From Climacteris rufus (Eukaryota; Chordata; Aves; Passeriformes; Climacteridae): 64,000 nucleotides of DNA. The stretch covers positions 298,278 to 362,277 of the forward strand of contig VZRZ01002565.1 of the NCBI GenBank assembly GCA_013398175.1, read 5' to 3'. The notes below the pieces were generated by a model that was not told the DNA's origin, did not search any database, and worked only from the letters and a program-made list of their open reading frames with translations. Shown piece by piece: positions 41,699 through 56,800 of the stretch. The translations under genes and the position numbers were made by a program. The number at the start of each line of letters is the position of its first letter. Within the stretch, counting starts at the first letter, position 1.

Positions 41699-44600
41699 AA
41701 AATACCTAAACACTAAAACAATGGGCATTTTAACAACTTTTTTTATTGTTTCAGCTGACAAAAACCTTTAGATTATTTACTTTGGTTAAGGACTTGGCTG
41801 GGAGATTGTTATTTTGTTTACATCACAAAACAGTGAAGCATGGGAAAGAAAAGGCCTTCTAAGAGGTCTAGCTTGTGTACATTCTTTTTTATGGTTTCTC
41901 TCCTTTTCATATTTTTGACATTTAGGTTTTTACACAGGTAAGGAAAGAGTCGGTACACTCTCCCCCTTTAACAGTGTGATTCTAAAAAACTAAGGTGCAA
42001 ATTTCTAAGTCTTCCACTTTGAAGAATGAAGTATAAAAAAAATATGCAAGCTAATAACCACAAGGAAAATGGACTCCAGGATGACAACAAAAATCCTTGG
42101 TGACTACCTAGTAACTCATGCAAAAACCATCCAGATATTTTATTTCATTGTTGGGGATGGCACCGAAGCCTCTAGGAAAGACCCTGGCTTCCCAAATTAC
42201 CGTTTTCTGTTGAAAACATAAGTTTCAGTTCCATGAATGCCCAGGATTTCCAATGCCTTATCTTTTTATTTTTTCCCCAGTTTTCTGCTCATAACAGCAC
42301 AGTTCCTTTGGATTTAGAGTCAAGCCCTAAACGCTGGGCCTCGCAGTTAGATCCAGTCTGTAACATCACGGCATCACTCTGCACAAAGGCAGAATGACTC
42401 ATGCACGCGCCTATCTCTTTTTCCTTTCCTCATGGCTGAAAACTGATGATCTGTTTCATAATATGAAATGCAAGCAGATTCTCCAACCACATCCAAATAG
42501 CTCTGGTAAATCGCCTCTGAGCACCTCAGCATAAATCGAACGCAGGGCTGCAAACATGAAGGGTAAAACCCTTCCGCTACTGAAACAATGTCAAATTTGC
42601 CTCCAACATATATTATATTTAGATAAAAGTGCTTGCTGGAAATGTACCAGGGGAAAGCACGTAATTACCTCAATATGTGAAGCCTAATGCTCTGCAGTTT
42701 TACTTCATAACAATAGACATAGCGTTGACCTGTCAGTAAGCAGAGCAGTGCATTGAACTTGTTTTAATTTAAAAGTTTCACATGAAAAAAAGTAACCAGA
42801 CAAAAAACAGTAATTGGCCAAGTACCACCTATCTTACAACTACTACTTTTTTACTGTTTTCCTTGAAGCTTGGTGGAGTCCACCCAGAACTGCTTTCCCT
42901 GGCAGATAGCAGACATACAAAAAAGTGTACAAAACCAGCTTGCTTTTACAAAAGTGAAAAAGCAGGAGCAAAACCCAATCAATGTGCATACCCCTGTGGT
43001 TAATGTGGTATTTGTTGACTCCAGAGCAAATTGCTTGCTGCCACCACCTCCCGTTTCTAGTGCTTTATTGCATATAAAATCCAAAATAATTTATGCCACA
43101 GCCTTACCCAGTAAGTAATATTACAGGCATATAACTTGAGAATAATGGGCCTTTTGCCTAGCTGAGGCATGAGCAAGGCCTTACAGGATTTGCCCCAGAA
43201 TATACAATCCACAATTTCTACAAAGACAAATACAAAGTTTTCTTTCTTGTGGTTTTGGACTGCTGTATTTAACACGGCTTTCAAGGCACTTTTATACCTC
43301 AAATTGTTAGCTTTCTGATTGCATACAAAATTAAGATCTAACTCCTCCTCTTTTATATTTCACTGCAAATAAAACTTCAACTGACATGAAAAGAGTTTTA
43401 CTTGAGATGAGAGGATTTAAAAATGAAGACAGACATCTAATGTAAAAAAGCTTCCCTTCATAGTGAGAATTGTGGTCTTCCTAGAAAAATATGCAAAAGA
43501 CTTGAAGAATGAAACCTACCTTTTTTTTCAGGCACCTTTAGGCAAATTGATGTCTCCAATGCGTCATGTTCAAGCTCCAGATTTCTGCATTTCCTCCAAT
43601 TATGTTTTTAACTCATACAAAATTCATGTCTTTCAGAGATCTTTAAATTAAGGCAAGGGAGGGAAGGCAGGCATGAGGAGGACTTTTGTTATTGGGCCAT
43701 CTCCTCATCCTACATAGCCATGTCCATAAGCTATGACACTGAAGTAGGTATAGGCAGGGATGGACACTCCATCTCAGAGAACCTATGGAAAACCTGGAGC
43801 AAAAGCTCCACAGAAGGAACTCTGCAGCCTTATGAGGAGGAACCTGAATTAGAGCACAGGACTGTTTCTCATGGCCCAACAGCCATTTTCCTCTGTATAT
43901 TTTTTATATGCTTGCATATATAATAGATGTATATTCTTGGCAATAGATATAAGAAACAGTTCTTTCTATTTAAAAATTAGAAATTCTCATCACATGCAAT
44001 ATATTTTTTCCACCAGAGGCTGGAGGAGAAATTGCATTGTCATTAGGCAGTGAGTACAGACCACCTTCACCCTTTTGTACCTACAGCAATGACAGAAACA
44101 ACTGATATTTTATCAAGGTTTTATTATAGAGACAAAAGCAAGGAGACTGGATGGAAGGAGAATTGGTTTCTCACTCTTCTCTGTTCAATGTGCAGGTAGG
44201 TTTTTTTTTTAAATATAATTTCAACTTAAAAAAAAATATTTTCTTACTCCAAAGCAGTACACTGCATCTTTACAAGTTAGCAAACAAGATGCTTTCAGGA
44301 AAGCACAAACTGAATTATAATAAATTATGTATATATCGCTGACCTGAAAACCCAGCCTTCAATCTCATCTTATCTACTCTCACCCTGCTTACCTGCTTTT
44401 AATGCAGCACTCTAGGAAACAGAGAACCTCTTAACAAACCAACGCTTGCATTTAATTTCCTCCACAAAGATTAATAGGATTGCTACATTTTAAGAGCAGT
44501 GTATTTTAAAAGGAAGTGCAGGACCATGAGGATAGGTCTCATACCCAGGGGAAGCTTCTTTAATTTTAACCTGTACTTGCTCCACTGAATATCATGCAAG

Positions 44601-47600
44601 GACAAAGACTAAAAGTTAACTCAGAGAAGTGCTGATTCGAGGAACGAAACATTAACATGCAAATCAATGTCAATCACACACTCTAATCCTCCATCACCAT
44701 ATCTGCCTTTCTCACAGTCAGCTTCCAGCATATATACCTTTTTACCATCCACCCTGACAAAACAAGAAATTTGTGGCATTGGAACTGCAACACGGTGTTG
44801 GTTTTCAAAGATGACAAATTTCTCAGCAGAATCCCCATTTGCACTCCTGCGTTTTCTTGGCTTGCCTGCCAGGTTTTGCAGGGCTTAATGAGGAACCACG
44901 AGCCAGGACTCTACAGTGGGCGAATGCCCAAGGGAAGAAAGTTCACAGCATCACAGTGACTGACATCAAGGACAACATCCACCAATACTGCTGGACCTAA
45001 CCTGAACAGAGTTATTTCACCTGTCACAGAAATGCCACCACACCTAGGGCAGATGAGGATGTAGGCCTCAGACAGGGCTTCATATCCGAAATATCAGTCT
45101 CTGATTTAGGAATGCCCCTGAAATTCATTAGGATTTGAAGAAGAGTGGGACAGAGATACTAAGTAGGGCAGGACGGAGGCATGTGGAAGCAGGAATCACA
45201 GACTGGGGCTGTAGGAAGGGGCCTGGAACAAGACGTGTCCCTGGATTGCGGTCAGGGTGAGAGGAGACAGACAGCAGCAAATGGATGAGGAGCCTCCATC
45301 CCTGCAGGGCATGATGTGGGGAATAGAGGAACACTGGTGGAGAAATACTTGGAGAATAGGGAAAAGGGAGAAAGATCCATCAGGGAATAGCAAGAACAGT
45401 GAAAGCACCAGGAATGGGCAAGTGGCTCTGCCATCAACATCCAGCCAGGTTCACAGGGCTGTCCAGGGCATGGAAAACCAGAATCCACCATGACTGGTAG
45501 AAGGGAAACTGTGATATAACAGGTTGTGATTACTCAGATTACACATCACTCAGTAACTCCAGCCTTGCTTGAAGTGTTCTGTGTTCTAAAATACCTAAAA
45601 GCGCTCAGAACCTGCTATTTTTACTGCTTGTTCCATTGAAGGTATGGGTGTTAGCATTAGCCTGGGCTTTGTGAAGCATCAAAACTCTTCTGTCTTTCCC
45701 AGGGGATTAGAGATTGTAACTAGATGACTACTGCTCAGAGCCAGACAGGTCCCTGAGGATGTCTGCTGAAGCTTTCAGAAATACAGCAAAGACTGTGCTG
45801 AAGAACAAAGTACAAGGCATGTATTTGCACACAGGGAGTCTGGAAAAACAATTTTACCAGATAATTATTCAGATAATAATAGAATAATCTTTTTTTATCC
45901 ACTCTTTCCAACACAAAATATGCACTAGGAGGACACAGCCTTAAAATACCACAAAAGACTAAATATTGAAACCAATGCCACAAACAGGATAGCAGATGAA
46001 ATGCAAGAACAGAACATGCACCAAACAGATCAGACTGTGAACTCGTATGGTAAGTCAAATAAACCACTTGAGGGGGGGATATGGCATTACAAATACATTC
46101 AGTGCTACAACATGTGGTGAATGGAAAAAAAAGTTAATGAAAATCAGATGTCTCAACGTTTTCTGGTACTGATTCCCCATGCACACAACTCACGGATGCT
46201 GTGCAGGTGCGGATTTCGTTTCAAGGGAAATTCATGGCTGTTCGCTTTTAACATGGGCAACCATCTGTCACTTTCTCAGGTGTTTAAGAAGCCTACTGTC
46301 AACAGCCAAGGTGATTAGGAGACATTTTCAGTGAGACAGCAGAGGAATTATGAGTGCAGATCCTGTCATTTGCTAACAGGATTAGGGGCAGATACATTCC
46401 ATGCCTCCCTCCAAAAGCTAATCCTGATGTGTCTTTCACCTTCATGAAAGGTAAAAAGCCCTTCCATAAAACAGGTCGATACAGATATGCAAGGTCATGT
46501 ACAGCACTTTGAACAGCACACTAATGTTCCAACAATTTGCAGACATCGTATAACAGCACTGTGCAAATTAAACAGCTGGAAGCTTGAAATGCAGCCATTG
46601 TAACTACACCCACATAAACACAATAAAATATCCTGGCTTTATCCTTTCAATTAGTTTTCCCTTAGATGTGCTTGTTCCTCTCATATTGCTTCACTGTGAT
46701 TCTTATTCCAGAGAAGTTACTCATAAGAAACTACAAAACTCAGTATTGGAGATAGCCTGTGAAAAGCTGACTGACCTCATGAGAGCTGATTAATCATACT
46801 GCAAATACAAATCTAAAAACCACTGTTCTTGAAAAAGGGAGGAAAAAACAACCCTTTTCACAGAATTCTAGCATCAAAAAAAAACCCTCCCCCATTTCAA
46901 AAACCTGCCAACAAATTATCTATAACTTATAAGTTATTCACAGAAAATATTCACAGATAAAAACTAGGAAATGGAAGAAAATTTGCTCGCTCTAGAAGTG
47001 TCCACAGCCTGGAGACTTCCAGAGGGTCATAAAGAGCTGTTTAGAGGAATAAGATACCTAACACAGAGAACCTGTCCTGTGGACATAGAGTGGCAGGGTA
47101 AAGAGGCTTTTCTGCAATAGTCAGTGTGATTTCAAATCACAGCACTTACTATGGCACCCTTTTTTAGTTGCTGTTGCTAATTTCTGTTTCATTTTGGAAC
47201 AGCAGTTCCACACAGGAAACCATCCTGTAACAGCTGTTGCAAAATGCTTTATACAGGTGGGCATCAAGGTGTGAAGGATAGCAAAGAGCTGCCATGATAA
47301 GAAAGTGATACAGCCAATGGAAACAGACTGCAAGGACAGGCAAAAGAGGATCTTATTTCAAAGATGAAGGGAGACAACCAAGAAGTTTCCATCACCAAGA
47401 AGCAAAGACATCTAACAGATTCAACTGACATTTTTACGGAAAAGGTAATAAAAAATTCATCATTAAAAGTACACACTAGCAGATGTTTAAGCCAAGGCTT
47501 CTGGTATAATCCATCACATTCCAGAAATGAATGCAGGCTGATGCCTATTTTCCCCTCATTGTTATACTAGTTCTTGGCACTTTTTATATTCTTTCCATCA

Positions 47601-50600
47601 AAAGATGTCACCATGTTTTACAAACGTTAAGCAATCCTTGCAACCCCCCTTCTGACTTCTGTGTGGTGGGTATTATTGCTATTATAATGCCAGTTTATGG
47701 AATGGAAAAACAGATATATAGATGAATGTACTGCTTTCAGTCTAAACCACAGAACAGATACAGTTCTCTTTTGGCTGCACCACTTCACACCTGCTCCAAA
47801 AACCTGTTGAAGCTACAAGGAGCTCTTCCAGCAACTTCTAAAGGGAGTTGTTGTAGATACTGTGGATTTCTTCCTCCCAGTCCCATCTCTAACAGCTACA
47901 CTGTGCTGATTTCCATGGCTGTGCCTGAAAGCATGCGGAAGCCACTGACAGAACTGATTATCCTGGGATGTCTTTTTCTGGTATACTGAACAAAGAGATG
48001 TGTTCCCCTGAGCTCTCTCTGAGCAAGTGATAGCCTGTCTCACCCCTACATTTTAAATAATGCCTTCTGTTGCTAGGTATTTCCAAAGCAGTAGTTTACA
48101 TTTTTTAAAAAGGGGTATGCCTGCTGGGAAATGGGAAAGGAAGGGTGAAAAGCAAGTTTAACCCAGGGGATCTTCTGGTCACGTCACTGCAAAAGCACCT
48201 CAGGCTTTGCACAGGGGTCAGCATGGCTCACCACTGCCTGGCACCTTTTGAAGCACTGGGCTGTGAACTGAGATGCAATTCAATGCCTGAAATTATGGGA
48301 AATGGAGTGCAGAGTCCTCACCCTACCACTGGGAAACAAGGAGTTCACTTGCTGCCAAACCCTTCTGCTTCTCAAGCTTCAACAGGTGCAGAAAGCTTGG
48401 CAGGATTTGGTGAGGTAGGACTCCCAAAAAGCAATGGCGTGAGAAAACACCAGCTCTACACCACAGCCATTTTTAGTCCTACAGAAACTGTAAGAGTCAC
48501 ATGGGAAGGTTTCTGTGCACCACTGCTCTCACTGCTCCCTCTTCAGTCCTAGTGTAGATGGGACTGACCTGAATGTCAGCCAACCCTTCCAACACCAGCT
48601 CTTGCAGGACTTCATCTTGATCCAGAGTCAAAACCTCTTCTGTCTTACCTGGACTGCAAGACACAGAGTTTTAGGGAGTCACTGAGACTTCTACAAGAGG
48701 GTATTTGCACAGCAGATGGATCCTTAGAAATAACACCAAAGAACAGGACTCAGACTTGATCCAACCATGTCACTATTTATCCAAATATCGTGTTCATTGC
48801 AATCCATAGTAATTATTCATAGACACAACAAACTCATTGCAAGGGAGATGCAATTCCATTTACCCTTTTATGAAAGCTCTCATTGAATTTAAGTCATGCA
48901 GAGACTGAGAGGGGCCAAAAACCAAGCACTGGATACCAAACCTACATTTAATATCCTTTTGTGAAAATACATTTGGAAAGCAAGGATTTGGCAATGCAAA
49001 ATGATGGATATTTGGCACGATAAAGAATTAGGACAAGCATAAAAGAACTGGAGTTCCTGCTCACAAAGTGTGGTCCAACCTGTTACCACAATTCAATTGA
49101 CTGAGATTACTGAGTAAACAAGAATATGGTAATCATCTATCTGAAGAAGATCAACTTTAGTACCTATGAGGTGACAAAAGGGTCTAGGGATCAGCGATAC
49201 TCTAAATTGGAAAAAAGTTAAGACTGCTCTTAACTCAAACTAACATTCTGATAGTTATGTTTCTGAACATAGGATTTAGAAGATGTCTTTGGATCCTCTT
49301 CTGCTACAGGTTCCTGCATGAGATGCTTAAACTCCCTTGTGCTCCAGTTCCCATCTAACACTCAGGAAAGTTCGGTGAAAAAGATCATGCATTTCGGGAT
49401 CCAGAGGCCAGCACAAAGGGCATCACTTCCGTCAAACATGGGCATAACCCTCAAACACTTGCAATCCTCTGCCAATGAGGTGCTCATGGATGTACTTAGA
49501 GGTGCTTCTGCCAGCTCAAGATCAGCATCAGACAGACTGACAGAGCATACACAAACAGGTTTTCTGGACATTTCACCAAAGTTTATTGAAAATACCACCA
49601 TAAGTTCAGAGGCAATAAACATAGGACTGGATGGGAGACACTGCCCCTTACCTAACCACTTCACAGGGTGTTGGATGAGTTTGAAAGAGAGAAAAGAATG
49701 CAGGAAATCAAGTAATTAACCCCATGGCTATCCCAAAATGACAAAGGACCAAATGCAGCTCTCAGATATGCAGAAGACAGGAATATTTTTTCTCAATAGG
49801 ATGGGCTGCAAATTATCACTAATGCACATGCAGTCAGTGGGAAGATTTCACAGCCATATAGAGAAGGACTGGTGGGAATACCAAGATAGCTCTGCTACAG
49901 CATTAAGAAAGCTTTTTAACTTTCAGGTTGGTAAGCTTTGAGTAAAAGCTGCGTTTGCAGAGAACTACAAAACTGCTTTGCTGCAGCCCTTATGACAAAT
50001 TTAACAGAGGAACTAGAAGAAAATTAGTCCTCAAACTTAATCTTTCTAACTAAAGTAAAAATTTAGCTGGTTTTGGAAACAGATGTGACCTCTGCTAATT
50101 AGGCTTTGGGGCTTTTTGCAATCCTGAGAAAGAAAACTGCTGACATGATGTGTCTGACCACTCCTGTTCCAGGAGGAGACAGATGACTAAGGCCAAAATA
50201 CACAACACCATCTTACACACCCAGAGCACATGCCAATGATTTCCCTCCTGCAGGAGAAGCACAATCCTAAAAGTCTCATGCTTCACAGAGGAAACATGAG
50301 TGTCACACAAAATACATGCCCTAATTTAAAAATGGGATTTTTCTTTTAAAGAAATTGGTGTCTAAGAGAATACAGTAAGGTCGGAACACAACTCATTTGA
50401 GTTTTGCAAAATAATTACGTAAAACACTATCAAGAGATGACTGGAAGGGAAAAACAAAAGAAAGAAGAAAAGGTAACATGACAATGGAGAATGCCATGGT
50501 AGCTCACAGGAGCTGGAAAGCCCAGGAACAACCTGAAAATGAACAAAGAGACTGCAAAGATTCCACCACCATGTCAGTGTGTGATGATGGTACACGGCAT

Positions 50601-50708
50601 TTGCAGATGCTGAAACCCACAATGCATTGAGCTCGTGAGGCTCACCCATCCCATGGTTCTCTTGCTGAGTTACAAACTCCCATAAAACAAGCATAACAAA
50701 AGAAATCC

Positions 50709-50802
50709 AAACACACACAAAAAAAAAAACAAAAAAAAACAAACCCCACAAAAACAAAACAAAACAAATCCAAACAGAAAAAAACCCCAAACAACAGAAA
50801 CC
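50709..50802. repeat. A-rich (AAAAC)n-like simple repeat
   Basis: About 95 bases made almost only of A and C, with runs such as AAAACAAAACAAAAC. It explains the long T-rich shadow frames on the minus strand. Confidence 0.85.
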
Positions 50803-53800
50803 TGTAGTAAGGAATGTGCCAGGACAGCAACAGTTGTGATGTTACAAAGTACTTCTGTAATCATATTGAAACCACTCCAGTGCTGAACGTACTGCAGATG
50901 GAATCTGGCAAGCCAAAAACCTCCTGTTCAGAAACATGTAATATATTTTTATGGTTAAAAAAGCCCGTGGGCAATTTGGCTACAGCAAACCAAACAGAAG
51001 CCAGAATTTTACATCCTGTACTGTCAAGTGCATTGGTCTCAAGGACACACCTCTAGGACAGGCCTCCACATTTCTTAAAGCATCGTGGGAAGGAAAACGA
51101 GTACACATGTACTGCTTCAACAGGGTCTGCATTCTCAAATTTTTGAAAGGCATGGCACACCAGTTATGAGATATTTTCTGAATAATGTTTTTAAGCAGTC
51201 GAACAAGAATAATTTTATTTTTTTTTTTAATACAGCAACATTTGCCTCAAGGACCTGCAGCAGGACCAGATTTCGGCTAAAGTGAATCATAAAGCAGATT
51301 GAAAATGAACTGAAAAAGATTGAGTTCAGAGTCAAAGTTCTTGCACAGAGTTAATCCTCTCTAGTTGGTATGCCAGGTTCTGCTGGAGTCAGTCTTGCTC
51401 ACGAGAAACTGAATATTTCTCATTGTCAACATATACAAAAAAGTGGTGGATGGAAATTAAAAAAAGAAGACAAAGTTAGCCAAGTCTCTGATCTTCAATA
51501 GAAAGTCTAACTTTGAGGAAGAAGAGTCTGAATACAAATAGGTATCTGGCAAAAAAACCTTCTACCACCCCCCCCCTAAAAAGCAGTTATGCATTAAGCT
51601 TTTGGGAGTAGTCCACACTTCATGGTGCATCTGTATGTATTGCTTAATGTGAACTGATACATTCAACCCTTGCTACTACTGCTGTTTATTTTTCTTCCCT
51701 GCTTTATTATCATCCATTTGTCTTTCACATCCTTTCCCTACAGTAAGCTAACCTCAACAATGACAGGATATGTACTCTAGAAATACTATGGTGGGGGGGA
51801 GAGAAAAAAACTGCTTCACAAGTGATGCCAGCAGACTTAAAATACTCAGAAGAAAATAAGCAAGAGAGGGACAGAGAAAACTGGTTATTTGGTCACTAAG
51901 TTAGCCTTTATTCCTCCTACAATCAAAGAACCACACCAGAGCACCAGGTGGAACGGGGCAGTCACTTTACATCAGTTTCAGTCTCCTGAGGCAGCACAAA
52001 GTAAATTTTAGCAGAGCCAATGCTTAACTTAGCATTCAATTACCAAGAGACAAACAGAGACTGAGAAACATAAAATCCAAAATACCAGCTTCTGCCCTCA
52101 CATGAAACTTTGTTCATCGTAACTCAGTTTAAAAGTCAGGGAACTACACTGACTTCAGATCTGAAGCCTGTACTTAAGCTAGGGATGTGCTGCTCATCTC
52201 TGGAATTCAGTATGCCCATCCCAAGTAATTGGAAAGAAAAACAGAGGAGCAATTTAAAGCCTCGACTAAACCTTGTAGGTAGTACTTTGCTTCAGTTGTG
52301 GGGTTTTGAGAAGAGAGAATTTTTATCAAAATACCTTGGACCATTAGTGTGATTTTTTCTGACAACTTCACAAACTGTTTAAATACTTTAGACATAGAAC
52401 AACTCACATGGAAAACTGTTTTCCAATGTGCTCATTGTTCCCCAAAAAGGTGATTACAGTATTGCACTGCTGGACTTGCAAAAATGTCTCATTACCACAT
52501 CCAGTTTGAGTGCCAGAGTGAGATTTCACAGCAACACTGAACACTTGTGAAAAAGAGAAGGAAGAGGGAAGGGAAAGGCAAAAGGGGGCGTGGGGGAAGC
52601 CCTCCCTGACTGTCTACTCTGCAAAGGATTTGAACTGCAGAAAAGAGAAACCATGTCAGCAAATGCCAAACCAATGTGATACCTGCCAAACCGCACCTTA
52701 TCCTTCTCAATCAGCAAAAAAAATTATCCGCTGCCTGATTTCTCTTACCTCACCAATAAAGGGCTAGGTTTTTTCCCTTATTAGGACAGTAAAATTCTGG
52801 CTCTAATAAGTGGCTTTAACAATATGTGCTGCACATCAGCACAAAAAGAAAGCAACTAATAAAAGTAAAGCACAGAAGGAGAATAAAAGGGCTGAGTCCT
52901 AAATTAAAAGGGACAACATCAGCTTAGCTTGGGCTCCAAAATTTGATCATAGATTTTATGAAATGGAGAATTAAAATTGGAATGGATAAATGTATGAAGG
53001 TTAACATTATACAGATATGTAATTATAAACTTGGCTCTGCAGCTACTTATACATGCAAGCTGCCTTACTGAACTCAAGGAAATTTTTTACTACACTTAAG
53101 AGCTTACACATCTCAAAACAAATCAAATGTCAGTATATGAAAATAGTGCAAGAAAGGGGTTTTTTAACAGATTTTTTACAAAACTAAATGTGGATAGAGT
53201 TACAGAGAGTTGAGTCTCCATGTTTCAATAATTTCAGTGATTGATGGAAGTGTTTTTCTTGGTTGCATTTTTAAAAACTGCATTATCTAATTTACTGCAT
53301 CTGTTTTATGTGGACATATATACATATATATGAACTGAAAAGCAAAGAGGGCCTAAAATAGCCACCAGAATATTACCCTGATTTTTTTTAATCTTCCTGT
53401 TTTACTCTGAATTGGGAACCGGGTGAATGGGGAGGCCTGGGAGTACAGGTTTGGCAGGAAAGGGAAAGGCAGGGGTATGAAGCAGCAGGATGAAGTTCTA
53501 CCACCCCCATCCACCACTAGTTGAACACCTATGCCAGCAGTGCAGCTGTGGAGGAGCTATCTGGATTTAAGATCTGCACTAACAATGACTTTTCTAATTT
53601 TGCTGAAGCAGAAGCAAAAACCCTTGTGAAAGTGAAGTGATATGGAAAAGGTTCAAGGCTGTTTTATTTTAGTTCAGCCTGGAACAAGAAAGTAAATCCT
53701 TCATCTAAGTTTTTTTCTTTTAACTTTTCCCTTTAAAAGGTAGGTAAATTGGAATCAAAATATTCAAAAAAAGATGAGAATTTTTTCTTTTAAAAATTGC

Positions 53801-56800
53801 AAAGGTGCAACTTAGTTATTTCTTATCTAGAAAATGTAAAAAAAAAATTCTTTAAAAAAAAGTATTACCTATCCTTTTCATTTAGACAAAGCTTCAGACA
53901 ATTTCAGAAACCTGACATGAACTCACAACCATTTCTGTTCTGAACTGTTCTGAAGCAGTTCTGGCCAAAACCCCCCCAAATTTTCTTGGTTTTACTAAAT
54001 TTACCTTTCATCAGAAGCAATTCTCACAGCTCATTTCAGGCTTTTGGATTCACAGAGCTTCAAGTTCCTGGCTTGAACAGGGTGGGAAATTTAGCTCAGA
54101 GTTTTCATGAAACTCTCCAGAGTCACTTGTTCTCTGACAAAACTTTAGATGCTTGATTCTCACAGTAATGACTTAATACTCAGGTGGATGCTCAAAACTC
54201 CACACAGATCACTCCAGCTTTGTGCTCCTGCACACCCAGTGCTTTGCTTACACTGAAAAAAACAATCTTTCACTGAGGCAAGAAGGCTGCAGAATCTCAT
54301 ACATTTCCTTATAGATGTGTCCTTTTCCTGCCATAGTGTTTCTTCCACCCAAGATACTCCCACTCAAAAATCTTTCAGTTCTTCCTATAGACTTGTCACT
54401 ACTGTGGAAGAGCCACTTTCAATAAATGAGGCTGGGATTCTTTGCTTTCAAAACAGTGACAAAATAACCTCACTACAAGCTAACATCTTGGTGCATTTGG
54501 TCTTTGGTTACATTACCTCCTTCTTAAGCTACCTCAGTAAAATAAAAAGTCTCTTACAAATTGAGGATTCAGGGCTTTGCCACTGGGCAACAGGAACGAA
54601 GAGCATGGCCAAAAGAGAAGACCAGAGGGAAAGACTGAGCTTAAAGTGAAAATTAACAATTTTCAAAAATTGAAAATTAACAAAAAATATTTGGAGCAGA
54701 ATTAACCAGATAACACAGTACCACCAACACTACTGCTGTCTGTGGAGAAGTGTCCTCTTCAGCCCTTCTCTTCTAAAAAAACTAGCTGATTATTAGTCTT
54801 GAACATCCAGCCAAGAAACGGAAAAGATAACCTACAAAATGAAGAAAATGCTGCAAAAATCAGTGAGCTTCCAACAAGAAAACAGAAGTTTGAACAGAAA
54901 TTACGATTTGCTGGAAGAAAATATTGTACCTGTTGGCAAAGATGACTTCTGCTTTCCCTAGGAACTTGCACAGTAAACACTTTAGTGTCCAGCACAGCAA
55001 GCCAAGCCAACCCCTATACATTTATTAAACAGACTTCATGTTTTCAGGCCAACCGGAATGATTTCTTGGCTATGATAAGAGCTTCTGCTTTTAATTTCTA
55101 GTGTATCAAACGCTAACAGGATTATATTCAGCTATTTAGCAACTACAAATTTTCTACAAATACAAGTACACTGAAAGCATAGAATATATCTTTAAACAAT
55201 ACAAACTAAACGATCCTACAAAGGGGCCATTAGAGGACATTTGCGAGAAGTTAACAATCATATTGTACCTCATTCAAAATAATGCAATAACAGCCTCCTC
55301 CTTTCCCCTGGAGAATCTCCAGGGAGTTAACTTATAAGGATTTTAATACTCCTTTTCTTTTCCACTGCAATCTCCTGAGAAGTCATGAGCACTTGGAATG
55401 ATTACGTTATGCCTCAGCCTGGGAAGGGCAGTATTTCATCATGTGTTTCTCTGAGCAATGCTTTGAAGAAGTCTTTGTGGGTAATGCTAAAGGTGTCTTC
55501 CCTCTTTTGGCCCGAGGTCATGGAGATGTTTGTTAAAAGGGAATAAATCAGTTTCCAAGTTCTGGCCACACATCTGATTGCTCTTCAGAGCCCTTGCCAA
55601 AGAGAGGTTTGCTTTTCTTCCCCAAGCATGCTACTGTGAGTCTTGACAAAAGAAAACCCATGTCTGGTTTTCAAGGTGTGTCTGCTCTTGTTAGAAGCTG
55701 CTACAGAACCCAAGACTCCCAAGGTACAGGAAAACAACAATATAGTAGAGAAGAGGATTGTTTTCACCCAGACGTAATTTCACTGATTTCAGTGAACTCA
55801 CTTCATATAACACAACTGCTGGTGTCACAGAACACACAATTAAGGCATTCCTCCCAGCACTCACTCAACACATCGCAGATATGCCAGATATAAAGTTAGC
55901 TCACTGCTGGTTCCCCTCTCCTGCCCAAAAGGGAGTGGAGGAGAATATCTCTCAGCAAGAATATCCAATGGTCTCTAGTATTTTACACAAAACAGCAAGA
56001 CCCTGATATTGCACCAAGCCAGCCCCACACAGACCAGAGAGAGGGTCTGAAGGTCACATCAGCGGTTCAGCCTGGATCACTGCACTCAGAGCCACCTCCC
56101 CACAGTAGGTATTAAGAGTCTAGGCTTTCACCACTTAAAGCATCACTAAAGTGTCCAAATGTCACCCACTTTGCCCTTTCCCCTCACACTGAGTGCAGAG
56201 GAATGGGTGCTCTCTCACGGCTGCTCCCCATTCCCATACAGCAGTATGGGAGGGCTGGCTACTGTGGCTTCTGGCTGTATTTCACCACACAACAACACAC
56301 AAAAAAAATTTCATCTGACATGCTCTTAGTTAAATTATTATTTATTGCCCAATTTCTGAAATCACAATGGAGGATTTCAGATTCCTGGAAGGGACTTCTT
56401 GGAGGGGCTGAGTTTCGGAAATCCCTGAGCTCCCTCTCCCTCCAAGAGCACAGGATTTCATGCTGGAAACTAAAAAACAGGCATCCAGAAATCCCAGTTG
56501 CTCTTCAAAACCTCTCCCAAGCTTTAAACCAAACCCTAATACAAATCACAGCAATTTAGAAACATAGTAGTGTCCTGTTTCCCACCCCTCGACTCATAAA
56601 GCAGACCAACAAAACAATACCTGACACAAAAAAAGCAGATTATATTATTGGCAGTATTACACAGGCTAATTGATTTTCTCCTCTTGCTTCCCTTCTACAT
56701 TCAGGGATGAATGTGCCATGAGGACTTTATTTACTCAGTAAATTAAGCAATCTGAGTTATGCGAAAGCTTTCATGCAAACCATGAAACTTCTGCAAACTT

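Noticed and set aside
48145..48552. 135-codon plus-strand frame in the CALD1 intron
   Set aside because: No recognisable domain, no repeat of the frame with splice signals, and a length expected by chance in 28 kb.
48640..48700. Possible CALD1 alternative first exon with CAG|GTAAGA donor on the minus strand at about 48650
   Set aside because: The donor is good, but I found no in-frame ATG and no resemblance to known caldesmon N-termini.
49640..49664. Minus-strand AG|GTAAGG donor at the start of a 100-codon frame
   Set aside because: The phase would fit CALD1, but the frame into the donor has no Met before a stop.
50362..50864. Minus-strand frames full of Phe, Val and Cys
   Set aside because: Produced by the A-rich simple repeat at 50709-50802. 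The composition is that of low-complexity DNA.
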